Shown piece after piece: positions 34,008-43,400 of a stretch of DNA of 55,862 bases; within the stretch, counting starts at the first letter, position 1; every line of letters starts with the position of its first letter. The stretch is taken from positions 1 to 55,862 of the forward strand of contig JAUXSA010000096.1 in assembly GCA_030681615.1 (NCBI GenBank), written 5' to 3'. The notes under the pieces are model-generated. The model ran no database searches, was not told where the DNA came from, and saw only the letters and a program-made list of their open reading frames with translations. The position numbers were made by a program, and so were the translations under genes. This DNA comes from Bacteroidota bacterium (GTDB lineage: Bacteria; Bacteroidota; Bacteroidia; B-17B0; Aurantibacillaceae).

Positions 34008-34223
34008 ATGAAAACTATTAAATTTAAAACAACAATTAAATGCAGTGGCTGTTTAGCTAAAGTAACACCATTCTTAAACGATGAGCCAAGCATCGAAAAA
34101 TGGGATGTAAACATTTATACACCAGAAAAAACATTAACTGTAGAATCTAATAACGGTGATACGGAAAAAGTAATTAAAGCTGTTGAAAAAGCAGGTTTTC
34201 AAATTGAATCTATTAATGACTAA
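34008..34223 (+). CDS. Small HMA-domain protein (copper chaperone-like)
   Basis: 71 residues, one HMA fold: strand MKTIKFKTTI, metal motif KCSGC (C12/C15), helix KVTPFLNDEPSI, then strands and the helix KVIKAVEKAGF. The absence of a signal peptide places it in the cytoplasm. The motif lacks the usual Met two places before the first Cys (IKCSGC instead of MTCxxC). It should bind Cu(I) and hand it to the ATPase encoded two genes upstream. It starts 7 bases after the MFS gene. Confidence 0.85.
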   Translation: MKTIKFKTTIKCSGCLAKVTPFLNDEPSIEKWDVNIYTPEKTLTVESNNGDTEKVIKAVEKAGFQIESIND

Positions 34224-34240
34224 TTTAAATAAATAAAACC

Positions 34241-35098
34241 ATGAAATCCATACTAAATTTATTGATCGCGATCCCAACACTATTACTGAGTACTAGCTGT
34301 GATGGACAAATTAAAAATGCAAAAATAGTAACTGTTAAAATAGACGGTAATTGCGAAATGTGCGAGAAGACAATTGAAAGTGCTGCTAACCAAAAAAAAG
34401 CTGCAAGTGTAGATTGGAATAAAGACACCAAGCAAGCTACAATAACCTATGATGATAGTAAAACAACTCCTGATGAGATTTTAAAGCGTGTTGCTTTGGC
34501 AGGTTATGATAATGAGAAATTTCTTGCACCTGATGATGCGTATGCTGGTTTGCCAGGCTGTTGTAAATATGAGCGAAATAGAAAAAAATCTGAACTTAAA
34601 GGCTCTGTAACAGGAAAATCTGAAGACACGACAACTGAATCAACATCAGTTAATCAAAGTACTGTTACAAATCAATTCAAAACCATTTTTGATTCTTATT
34701 TTGAATTAAAAAATGCATTGGTGAAAACTGACGCTAAGATGGCTGGTCTTAAAGCTACTCATTTAACAAGTCAACTTAATAAAGTAGATATGAGTAAACT
34801 TGAAAACTCTCAGCATGAGGCGTGGATGAAAGTTTATAAGGATTTAATTGCCAGATCTGAGCTTATAGCAACAGCAAAGAATATCGAGGATCAAAGAACT
34901 CAATTTATGGTTGTATCAAAAAATATGCATGAACTGGCGAAAGTGGCAAAACTAGACACAGCTGTTTATTATCAGCATTGCCCCATGTATAATGATGGCA
35001 AAGGTGCTAATTGGCTTAGCATGGAAAATGCAGTAAAAAATCCTTACTACGGTTCGCAAATGCTAAACTGTGGTAAAACAATAGAAACAATTAAATAA
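34241..35098 (+). CDS. HMA plus DUF3347 copper-binding lipoprotein
   Basis: 285 residues. The signal peptide ends in a lipobox-like LSTSC (C20), so it is probably lipidated; Asp at +2. HMA domain about 28-98 with GNCEMC (C38/C41). A short Thr/Ser linker follows from about 115 to 140, with LPGCCKYE before it. The DUF3347 domain, about 145-285, has YYQHCPMYNDGKGANWLS near 245-262 and ends NPYYGSQMLNCG. DUF3347 is the copper-binding segment found at the C-terminus of CusB-like adaptors in Bacteroidota. Envelope copper sequestration or delivery to the oxidase encoded 19 bases downstream is likely. Confidence 0.88.
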   Translation: MKSILNLLIAIPTLLLSTSCDGQIKNAKIVTVKIDGNCEMCEKTIESAANQKKAASVDWNKDTKQATITYDDSKTTPDEILKRVALAGYDNEKFLAPDDAYAGLPGCCKYERNRKKSELKGSVTGKSEDTTTESTSVNQSTVTNQFKTIFDSYFELKNALVKTDAKMAGLKATHLTSQLNKVDMSKLENSQHEAWMKVYKDLIARSELIATAKNIEDQRTQFMVVSKNMHELAKVAKLDTAVYYQHCPMYNDGKGANWLSMENAVKNPYYGSQMLNCGKTIETIK

Positions 35099-35117
35099 AC
35101 CCAACTGAATTAAAACA

Positions 35118-37340
35118 ATGAATTATTTTAAACATATGATCTTTGGAATAGCTGCTATTCTGTGTAATTATTCGTTCGCTCAAAAAAAAGTAAGGTATGA
35201 TCTATATGTTAGAGATACAGTAGTAAACTTTGCCGGGAAAGAAAAGAAAGCATATTCGGTTAACGGACAAATACCAATGCCCGAACTGCATTTTACCGAA
35301 GGCGATACTGCTGAAATATATATACATAATGAGTTGCAAACAGAAACTTCTATTCACTGGCATGGTTTAATTTTGCCCAATGAGCAGGATGGGGTTCCTT
35401 ATTTAACCACAGCTCCCATTAAAGCTGGCACAACCCATATTTATAAATTTCCCCTGGTGCAAAACGGAACCTATTGGTATCACTCACATACTAAATTACA
35501 GGAACAGGTGGGCATGTATGGCGCATTTATTATTCATAAAAAGAAAAAACAAGAGTTACCTGAATACACTATGGTGTTGAGTGATTGGACAAATATGAAG
35601 CCTTTTGAAGTGCACAGGCGATTGCATAATGCCAATGATTGGTCTGCCATAAAAAAAGCCAAAATACAAAAAGGGGCTGCCCAAAGTTATGCAGATGCTA
35701 TTGCGGATAAAAGTTTAGGTATAAAGCTGATGAATGAATGGAAACGCATGTTAGCGATGGACGTTAGTGATGTGTATTATGATAAATTTTTAACCAATGG
35801 AAAAACAGAAGATGAAGCTTCTCAATTTAAAGCTGGAGATAAGATCAGACTCAGAATTATTAACGGCAGCTCATCTACTTACTTTTGGTTAAAATATGCA
35901 GGTGGTAAAATAAATGTTGTTGCAAGTGATGGAATGGATGTTGAACCTGTTGAAGTGGACAGATTAATAATTGCAGTAGCAGAAATTTATGATGTTGTAG
36001 TTACTATCCCATCAGATAGCACCGCTTTTGAATTTTTGGCTACATCTGAAGACAGAATTAGAAATACTTCTTTATGGTTAGGTTCAGGAGTAAAGCAACT
36101 GGCTTCTCCTTTAGAACCCTTAAAGTATTTTGAAGGAATGAAGATGATGAATGGAATGATTAACATGGATGGTAATTTGGATGATATGGGAATGAATATG
36201 AGTCTTCAACAGATGGATATGAATGTAGTAATGTATCCGGAAATTACTGGTAGAAAAAACGATAGAAATACAAAAGAGCATGATCATTCTCAAATGGAAA
36301 ATCAATATAACAGCAATGCTTTATCTGATATTGTTACACTGAATTATTCGATGTTGAGATCTCCAACAAAAACTAAATTGCCCGATGCGCCAACCAAGAT
36401 CCTAAATTTTACATTTACAGGAAATATGAACCGATATGTTTGGAGCATCAATAATAAAACAGTTTCCGAAACAGATAAAATTATGATCAAAAAAGGCGAA
36501 AACGTTCGGATCATTCTTTATAATAATTCGATGATGCGCCATCCGATGCATTTGCATGGTCATTTTTTTAGAATTGTAAATAAACATGGTGATTATTCAC
36601 CTTTAAAAAATGTTCTGGATATTATGCCAATGGAAACTGATACTATTGAGTTTGCTGCAACTGAGAGCGGTGATTGGTTCTTTCATTGCCATATTCTTTA
36701 CCACATGATGAGTGGAATGGGCAGGATATTCAGCTATGAAAACTCTCCACCAAATCCTCAGCTTCCAGACCCCAAAAAAGCGTTGAGAAAACTTTACCGG
36801 GATGACAGGGAATTTCATTTTATGTTTGAAAATGATTTTGCAAGCAATGGTAATGATGGCGAAATGATGTATATGAATACACGATGGAAGTTTCAGACCG
36901 AATGGAGACTAGGATATATGAACGAACATGGTTATGAAGCAGAAGCGCATTTTGGAAGATATTTTGGAAAAATGCAATGGCTCTTTCCATATGTAGGTTT
37001 TGATTGGAGATATCGTAAAATGCACAGTGATGAAATTGAAAAGAATATTTTTGGACAGTATAATACAAAAGACTTAAGAAGTGCGCTTTGTTTTGGTGTG
37101 CAATATACCTTGCCGTTTATGGTTGTTGCAGATGGTAGGATCGATAGTGACGGTAAATTTAGATTACAATTAATGCGTGAAGATATTCCACTATCAAAAA
37201 GGCTAAGAATGTCGTTAATGTATAATTCGGATCTTGAATACATGGGCGGATTAAAATACATTCTTTCGAAAACATTTGCTTTGTCAGCTCATTATGATAG
37301 TGATATGGGTTTTGGCGGAGGCTTTACATTTACATATTAA
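35118..37340 (+). CDS. Multicopper oxidase fused to a CopB-like beta-barrel domain
   Basis: 740 residues: signal peptide 1-21; three cupredoxin domains to about 560; then a C-terminal extension of about 180 residues. Copper ligands: HWHG near 80-83, YWYHSH near 118-123, HPMHLHGHFF near 475-484, HCHILYHMMSGM near 523-534 (type 1 centre with Met). A Met-rich stretch (MKMMNGMINMDG; MGMNMSLQQMDMN) near 341-375 resembles the Cu(I) site of CueO/CopA oxidases. The extension (WRLGYMNEHGYEAEAHFGR; FPYVGFDWRYRK; ends GFGGGFTFTY with a terminal Tyr) resembles the CopB outer membrane barrel. It oxidises toxic Cu(I) in the envelope. Last gene of the operon. Confidence 0.9.
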   Translation: MNYFKHMIFGIAAILCNYSFAQKKVRYDLYVRDTVVNFAGKEKKAYSVNGQIPMPELHFTEGDTAEIYIHNELQTETSIHWHGLILPNEQDGVPYLTTAPIKAGTTHIYKFPLVQNGTYWYHSHTKLQEQVGMYGAFIIHKKKKQELPEYTMVLSDWTNMKPFEVHRRLHNANDWSAIKKAKIQKGAAQSYADAIADKSLGIKLMNEWKRMLAMDVSDVYYDKFLTNGKTEDEASQFKAGDKIRLRIINGSSSTYFWLKYAGGKINVVASDGMDVEPVEVDRLIIAVAEIYDVVVTIPSDSTAFEFLATSEDRIRNTSLWLGSGVKQLASPLEPLKYFEGMKMMNGMINMDGNLDDMGMNMSLQQMDMNVVMYPEITGRKNDRNTKEHDHSQMENQYNSNALSDIVTLNYSMLRSPTKTKLPDAPTKILNFTFTGNMNRYVWSINNKTVSETDKIMIKKGENVRIILYNNSMMRHPMHLHGHFFRIVNKHGDYSPLKNVLDIMPMETDTIEFAATESGDWFFHCHILYHMMSGMGRIFSYENSPPNPQLPDPKKALRKLYRDDREFHFMFENDFASNGNDGEMMYMNTRWKFQTEWRLGYMNEHGYEAEAHFGRYFGKMQWLFPYVGFDWRYRKMHSDEIEKNIFGQYNTKDLRSALCFGVQYTLPFMVVADGRIDSDGKFRLQLMREDIPLSKRLRMSLMYNSDLEYMGGLKYILSKTFALSAHYDSDMGFGGGFTFTY

Positions 37341-37423
37341 ATCATATCATTTTTAGGTTCGGGGTGCAATGTTGGTTTCATTTTAATTAATACCTTTGAT
37401 ACAACCCGTAGGCTAAATAACAA

Positions 37424-37449
37424 AAAGGGAGCAAATTTTTGCTCCCTTT
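37424..37449 (+). terminator. Intrinsic terminator of the copper operon
   Basis: AAAGGGAGCAAA and TTTGCTCCCTTT form a perfect 12-pair stem around two T, followed by CGCTTTTTAT. It lies 84 bases after the oxidase stop codon. Confidence 0.88.
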
Positions 37450-37489
37450 CGCTTTTTATCCACAACATAAGAATATTAAAATAGTTATT

Positions 37490-38020
37490 ATGCAGGAACA
37501 GAAAACATGGAACATGCTTATAAAACATTTAAGCCAAGAAGATTCAAATGCAGAGAAAGAACTATTCTCAAAATGGATAGAAAAGGATGAAAAGAATAAA
37601 GTGCTTTTTGATAAAGTGAAAGCTTTGTGGAATGACGAAACTAATAGTGGTGGATCCTTAAATCCCACAGCAGCACCAACTTTTTTTGGGCGTTTCACCA
37701 AACAGAAAATGAAAGGCTTTCTATTTAATCAGACCATTGGTAATCTTGTAGGTTTTGTAATTGGAATGTGGGTAACGACTATGTTTTCCCATCATGTTTT
37801 AGAAAAAAGAGGACTGAAGAATCTTTTTGGATTGACCGGGCGAAAAAAAGTGGCTGTTAATGAAATTCCGGAATGGCTACAAAGTGGAATAGCTATATTG
37901 GTTGGGTTTATTACGCTTGAATTAATTAACCATTTTTTTCAAACAAAAAAGCACTTGATAGTTTGGGAGTATATTAAAAGATCATTCACAAGAATGAAGG
38001 GTGGTAATAAAAATAGTTAG
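37490..38020 (+). CDS. FecR-N-like membrane protein
   Basis: 176 residues from the ATG at 37490; an upstream TTG at 37439 would lie in the terminator. Residues 5-45 (LIKHLSQEDSNAEKELFSKW and KVLFDKVKALWND) resemble the short N-terminal domain of FecR anti-sigma factors, which binds the sigma factor. No FecR periplasmic domain follows. Instead two membrane segments near 81-99 and 130-146 enclose a basic loop, and the tail is basic. A role as a small membrane anti-sigma-like protein is inference. The last third is duplicated at 39604-39765 on the far side of the TPR gene. No ECF sigma factor gene is near. Confidence 0.6.
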   Translation: MQEQKTWNMLIKHLSQEDSNAEKELFSKWIEKDEKNKVLFDKVKALWNDETNSGGSLNPTAAPTFFGRFTKQKMKGFLFNQTIGNLVGFVIGMWVTTMFSHHVLEKRGLKNLFGLTGRKKVAVNEIPEWLQSGIAILVGFITLELINHFFQTKKHLIVWEYIKRSFTRMKGGNKNS

Positions 38021-38068
38021 AATTGGACCTTGCATTTGTCCTTTTAAATAAAAACTGTATTTTAGAGC

Positions 38069-39523
38069 ATGAGATACTTTTATATATGCTCGATCACACT
38101 GATATCATTCGTGCAATTAAGTCTTGCTCAAAATGCAAAGATCGACTCTCTCAGAATACTTGCTGCCAATCAGAAACCCGACACCAACAGAGTAAAAACA
38201 TGGAATAGTTTAAGTGCTAAGTTCAAATCTGCATCCCTTTTCGATAGCGCAATATGTTATTCTGAGAAAGCCATTTTGCTCGGGCATCAACTAGGTTTTA
38301 AAACAGGCGAAGCAGAAGCTCTTACCCTTAAAGGACAAGCTATTGCTTTTGCAGGCGATTTTAAAAAAGCATTGAGTATTCATTTCGAATCTCTTAAAAT
38401 TCGTGAAGTGATAGGCGATAGCGCTGGACTGGCACAGGGTTACAACGGTATAGGTGGTTGTTATTACGACCAGGGAAACCTGAGTGAGGGCATGAATTAT
38501 TATTTAAAAGCCATGCGGATTTATGAAGGACTCAAAGATGAAGCGAGAGTGGCTATTATTCTCAATAACATGGGACGGATCTATGAGGATATGAAACAAT
38601 ATGACAAATCTCTTGAATATCATTTTAAAGCTTTGGAAAAGCGAAAAAAAATCGGAGATAAGTATAGAATAGGAGCGAGCTTAACAAATATAGGGAACGT
38701 GTATTTTTATAAAGAAGATTATAAAACAAGTCTCGAATATCATTTAAGTGCGTTAAAAATTCGCGAAGAATCGCAAGACAAACGTGGGTTGGCAATTAGT
38801 AACCTTAACGTCGGGAATATTTTATCACAACTAAAAGATTACCCAAAAGCAATTAATCACCTTGAAAAAGCTTTGAAAATAAGTGAAGAAATTAAAGCAA
38901 AAGATCAAATTGCCGGTGCTACAAATGGGCTTGGCCAAATTTACCGTAAACTTAAAAATTATCCCAAGGCAATAAAATACAGTGAACTCAGTTTTAAATT
39001 TGCAGAAGAATCGGGTTCTAAAAAAGATATGAAATGGGCTCTTTTAAATCTTTCTGATACGTATAATGAAGCTGGGGAGACTGTGAAAGCCTTTCGTTAC
39101 TATAAACAAGCTACGGTGCTGAACGACAGTATTCTTAATGAAGAAAGCACTAAGCAAATGAATGAATTACAAACATTGTATGAAACCGAAAAAAAGGAAT
39201 CGCAAATTAAACTTCTGTCGAAGGATAAAGCGATAAACGAAAAAGAACTTCAACGGCAAAAAGTGTTTAGAAATGCTATTCTTGCCGGCGCTATCCTTTT
39301 TCTTTTGCTTTTAATTGTGATATTTAAAAGGTATCGCGAGAAACAAAAGGCCAATTTACTACTTGATGAAAAAAATAAAACCATTGAGATGCAAAAGAGG
39401 GCAGTTGAGGAAAAGCAGAAAGAAATATTAGACAGCATCAAATACGCTAAACGAATACAAACAGCTTTACTTCCAACTGAAAAATATATTGCCCGAAAAC
39501 TAGGACGGGGTAAGGAAGATTAA
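38069..39523 (+). CDS. TPR membrane protein ending in the YAKRIQ linker
   Basis: 484 residues: signal peptide 1-21 (ends QLSLAQ), at least seven TPR units from about 40 to 330 (NNMGRIYEDMKQYDKSLEYH, NIGNVYFYKEDYKTSLEYH), membrane helix near 400-420, coiled coil, and a tail with DSIKYAKRIQTALLPTEKYI. It ends 10 residues later, without the SpoIIE or kinase domain this linker usually precedes. Layout and tail match the protein at 6232-7566. It lies between a full gene and a truncated copy of that gene, so it may have entered or survived a rearrangement. No promoter was identified; the gap from the upstream gene is 48 bases. Confidence 0.8.
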   Translation: MRYFYICSITLISFVQLSLAQNAKIDSLRILAANQKPDTNRVKTWNSLSAKFKSASLFDSAICYSEKAILLGHQLGFKTGEAEALTLKGQAIAFAGDFKKALSIHFESLKIREVIGDSAGLAQGYNGIGGCYYDQGNLSEGMNYYLKAMRIYEGLKDEARVAIILNNMGRIYEDMKQYDKSLEYHFKALEKRKKIGDKYRIGASLTNIGNVYFYKEDYKTSLEYHLSALKIREESQDKRGLAISNLNVGNILSQLKDYPKAINHLEKALKISEEIKAKDQIAGATNGLGQIYRKLKNYPKAIKYSELSFKFAEESGSKKDMKWALLNLSDTYNEAGETVKAFRYYKQATVLNDSILNEESTKQMNELQTLYETEKKESQIKLLSKDKAINEKELQRQKVFRNAILAGAILFLLLLIVIFKRYREKQKANLLLDEKNKTIEMQKRAVEEKQKEILDSIKYAKRIQTALLPTEKYIARKLGRGKED

Positions 39524-39546
39524 TTGAATGAAGGCAGAGAATCTAA

Positions 39547-39590
39547 CCCCGGAACGGCCAGCTGAGTAGCAGCAATCCGACCGAAGGTAC
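39547..39590. repeat. Dispersed repeat CCCCGGAACGGC..., copy 2, with tRNA-like end
   Basis: Starts with the same 12 bases as the copy at 29383 and continues to a GCT/AGC mini-hairpin and AGCA. It then ends in TCCGACCGAAGGTAC (39576-39590), which matches the 3' part of tRNA-Leu (TCCGACCGGAGGTAC, 29235-29249) at 14 of 15 bases. It lies between the TPR gene and the truncated gene copy. Confidence 0.65.
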
Positions 39591-39603
39591 GCTTTTATCC
39601 AAG

Positions 39604-39765
39604 ATACAAGAATGGCTGCAAAGTGGAATAGCCATATTGGTTGGATTTATTACGCTTGAATTAATTAACCATTTTTTTCAAACTAAAAAGCACTTAATAG
39701 CATGGGAGTATATTAAACGATCATACCCCGGAATAAAGGTGGCTGAAAAAAATAGTAAGAATTAG
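39604..39765 (+). pseudogene. Truncated second copy of the FecR-N-like membrane gene (3' end)
   Basis: Bases 39610-39723 match 37871-37984 at about 93 percent (I count 8 differences in 114 positions), and nearly all differences are synonymous. The translation EWLQSGIAILVGFITLELIN continues to YIKRS and a diverged basic tail before TAG at 39763-39765. The first two thirds of the gene are absent; the similarity begins abruptly just after the repeat. The pattern of silent changes shows that this copy was part of a working gene before it was cut. Confidence 0.85.
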
Positions 39766-39794
39766 GTATTTAGTCCTTAAAAGCACGAAGCAGT

Positions 39795-40430
39795 CTAAAC
39801 TAGTTTATTTCTAAATGCCAACGCAACAGCTTCTGTTTTACTATTGACATGCATTTTTTCATATATTTTTTTTATATGACTTCTTACCGTATCAATAGAA
39901 ATAAAAAGCTCGTCTGCTATCATTTTATATGAAAAGCCCTTTACAAGGTACTTTAAAACATCACGTTCTCTTTCTGAAAGGTTATAATCGTCTTTTTTTT
40001 GTGAATAAACATCAGTGAACATTTTTAGTACTTGTGAGGCAACGCTTGATGTCATGGGTGCCCCACCAGTAAAAGCTTCTTTAATGTTGCTTATCAATTG
40101 GTCGGGTGGGGTTTTCTTTAATAAATATCCGTTGGCGCCATTTTTTACGGCCTCAAACACATTGTTATTATCATCAAAAACAGTTAGTATTAATACTTTC
40201 ACTTCGGTAAATCCCGCAGATCGCAATTCAATTAAACCGCCTATTCCACTACGATGTGGCATATCTATATCCATTAAAATAACATCGGGTCTATATTTTT
40301 TATAGTCTTCAATAATATTCATGCAATTGCTAAAAGATTGTTCCAACTTTAAACCCTCCTCATTGCTTATTAACAAGCAAAGGCTATCGTTCATTAATTT
40401 ATTATCTTCGTAGATGCAGATCTTGATCAT
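39795..40430 (-). CDS. LuxR/NarL-type response regulator
   Basis: 211 residues: receiver 1-120 with E8/D9, phosphoacceptor D54 in ILMDIDMPHRSG and Lys in LLKKTPP near 105; LuxR helix-turn-helix about 145-205 (LSERERDVLKYLVKG; LFISIDTVRSHIKKIYEKMH). It overlaps the propeller kinase gene by four bases (stop/start overlap), so the two are translationally coupled and form a two-component pair. Its targets are not evident; the exported proteins at 43.6-45.6 kb lie just upstream on the same strand. Confidence 0.93.
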   Translation of the reverse strand: MIKICIYEDNKLMNDSLCLLISNEEGLKLEQSFSNCMNIIEDYKKYRPDVILMDIDMPHRSGIGGLIELRSAGFTEVKVLILTVFDDNNNVFEAVKNGANGYLLKKTPPDQLISNIKEAFTGGAPMTSSVASQVLKMFTDVYSQKKDDYNLSERERDVLKYLVKGFSYKMIADELFISIDTVRSHIKKIYEKMHVNSKTEAVALAFRNKLV

Positions 40431-43400
40431 AATTTCTTTAGGTTGATTGTTAAGCTAACTGTAGTTCCGGTATCTTTTTCCGACTGTATACTCAAATGCC
40501 CTTTTAGTAGTTCGGCTCGTTTTCTCATATTAGTTAAACCATTTCCGTCATTAAATGTTTTTGTGTCAAAACCAGTTCCGTTGTCTGATATAGTTAAAAT
40601 AAGGTTATTTGCTATAACTTCGATTTCCACTGTTACATTTGAACATTGAGCATATTTGGCCGCGTTATTCAAAGCCTCCTTAAAAACCAAGAAAAAGTCA
40701 CGCCGAATAGCCATATGAAGAACATAATTGTTAACTTTTTCGTCAATAGAAAAAACAAATTTAATGTTTCTTGGTTCAAGTAATGTTGAGGCAAACTCCC
40801 TCATACGATAGATTATTTTTTGCATTTTATCATTGGCTGGGTTTAAACTCCAAACAATATCATCCATAGAATCCATCATTTTTAAGCAGTACTTTGAGGT
40901 TTTTTGTAAATAATCTTTAGTTGCAATAGTGTCTTGATCTATTTTACGTAATGCCATTGTGCTTAGAATATTAATAGTGCTGAGTGTAGAACCCATGTCA
41001 TCATGAAGGTCTCTTGACAATTCCAGTCTAACGCGTTCTATTGAAAGTAACTGATTTAATCGTACCCGATAGAATATATAAAAAACTGAAAGAACAAAAA
41101 TTACGATGAAAAGATAGAACCAAACCGTTTGATGAAATTTTTTACTAAGATGGATATTCAATTTTTTTTCCGAAAAAACCGCTCGATTGCCTTTATAGAC
41201 TACTTTTAATTTAAATTCATAATCGCCACCGGTTAGATTACTAAAAGATATTTCTTGAGTTGCAATAGGCTCCCAACCTTCATTGTTAAAATTATAGAAA
41301 TATTCCAGATCATCTTTGAATTTATAAGTTGATGATCCAAAGTTGATACGAAATGAACTACTGTTTTTGTCCAAAGAAATCTCATCTCTATTTATAATTG
41401 GATAAGATTTACCATAAGTCTCTAATGAATATATTACAGGTATTATTTTTGGTTTAGTTACTTCGTTATTTAAAGTTACCTCATAAATAGATTCTTCAGA
41501 CAAAACATAAAGCTTGTTTAATTTAATACTGAAATAAACATTCGTGCAACTCGTTCTGAAAATATTAGATTTTTCGCCAAGGTCTATTATTTCTTTGGTC
41601 TTCCAATTCATCATGTATAACTCATTGCCCCCAATAAAAATGATATTTCCTTTTTGGTCTTTTGTTATGTCATATACAAAACCCAAATTAAAATCTTCAT
41701 TATAACTAAAGATCTCTAACTCGTTAGTTTTTATGTTCAAAGCTGAAATACCACTGGTTGTTCCGGCAAATATATATTCGTCGTCAAATGTTTTTAGTAT
41801 ATTGATGATGTTGCTTCGTAAAGCTCCTGGGTCTTTTTGTACGGCAGTTATTTTTATATACGATCTTGTTTTGTGATCTATTTTAATTAAGCCATCACCT
41901 GAAGTGCCTATAACGAAGGTATTAGCATCAACGAATACAATATCATTAACCTCAATATTGCGGTTTATTCCTTTTAAAGTATTAATTGATAATATTGTTT
42001 CAAAATTGTCAATAATTGGATTGTATTTAATTAGTTTTCCTTTTTCTGTAACGAAAAATACATTCCCGTTTTTATCCTCAGCAATTGAAATTTGCTGATT
42101 GTCAAAAATGGTATCATTATAATGATAGAATTTATCTTCAGTAAAATTATACCTGCTCAGTCTTCCTTTCGTATGAATGATCCAGATGTTTATACTTTTT
42201 TTATCTTTATACAACTGCCAAATATCATTGTATTCCGGAGAGCCTGTTTCTTTAAGAAAATTATAGTTTTTAAATCTCTTTGTTTTATAATTGTATTCGT
42301 AAATACCATTATACGCAGATCCAAACCAAAGTACGTCGTTATTGATCTGTTCTATTTCGCCAAAAATAGAAGAAGGAAGGTCTTTGCTAATTACTTCAAA
42401 ATCGTTTTGGTATAAATTAAAAGTTAATAAACCGGCATTTGTACATAACCAAATATTATTCTCGTGATCTTCAAATACTTTATAACAAAGAGTATATTCA
42501 GATCTATTAACAGAACCGGTAGCTTTTAATTTTATTAGTTTGTCTGTTTTCGGATCATATAGCTCTGCAATATCACCAAAACCATATAACCACAATCTAT
42601 CAAAGGAATCCTTAAAAAGTAAACGACCTTTGTTCGACCGAACAGATAAAAGTGTACTTGTTTTATTTAAGGAATTGTATTTAAGAATAACATTTTGTTG
42701 TTTTTCTTTAATAAAAGTTGATACAAAATGGTCATTACCAATGCGAACATAATCATTTACCCCGGCTTTAAATTCTCTATTAAGTATCCATTGGTAATTA
42801 TTTGGTACCTCAAGGGGATTTAAAAAGCGTTTCTTGATCTTATCGTATATATAAAAACCCTTGCGTGTATGAAGAAGGTAATTATTACTTTCAATTTCTG
42901 TTATTTTAAAAACAAAACCTAAACTATCGTGATTAAAACGATCATATGTTTTAATACTATTAGAGATCTTATCATAAAATAATACTTTTAACTCGTTTGA
43001 AATGAAGAATAAATTGCCTTCAGAGTCTTTGAAATTATAAATAAAATTAAGATAGGCTGTTGGCGAAGCTTGCGGAATTTTAATTAGTTCAAATTTTTTT
43101 GTGTTAATATTAAATTTCGATACCCCACTTATGTGATTTAACCATAATGTACTATCATTTTCAAATAAAATCCTATCTATGTAATCTGATCCAAAAACCC
43201 CCTTTTGGTAAGAAGGAATGTGATGTGTTTTAAGTTTGTTTCCATCATATTCGATCAAGCCGTTCAAAGATGCGATCCAATATTTATAATTATTGTCAAT
43301 TAAAATATCCATTGGGTATTTAACCCCTGAATTTCTGCTCGCACTAAATGGCGTCAACTGAAGGTTATTTATCTGCGATCTGCTAATGAATGAGAAAGAA

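Noticed and set aside
36120-36305. Minus-strand ORF rich in His and Ile
   Set aside because: Antisense of the Met-rich stretch of the copper oxidase (ATG read as CAT); not a gene.
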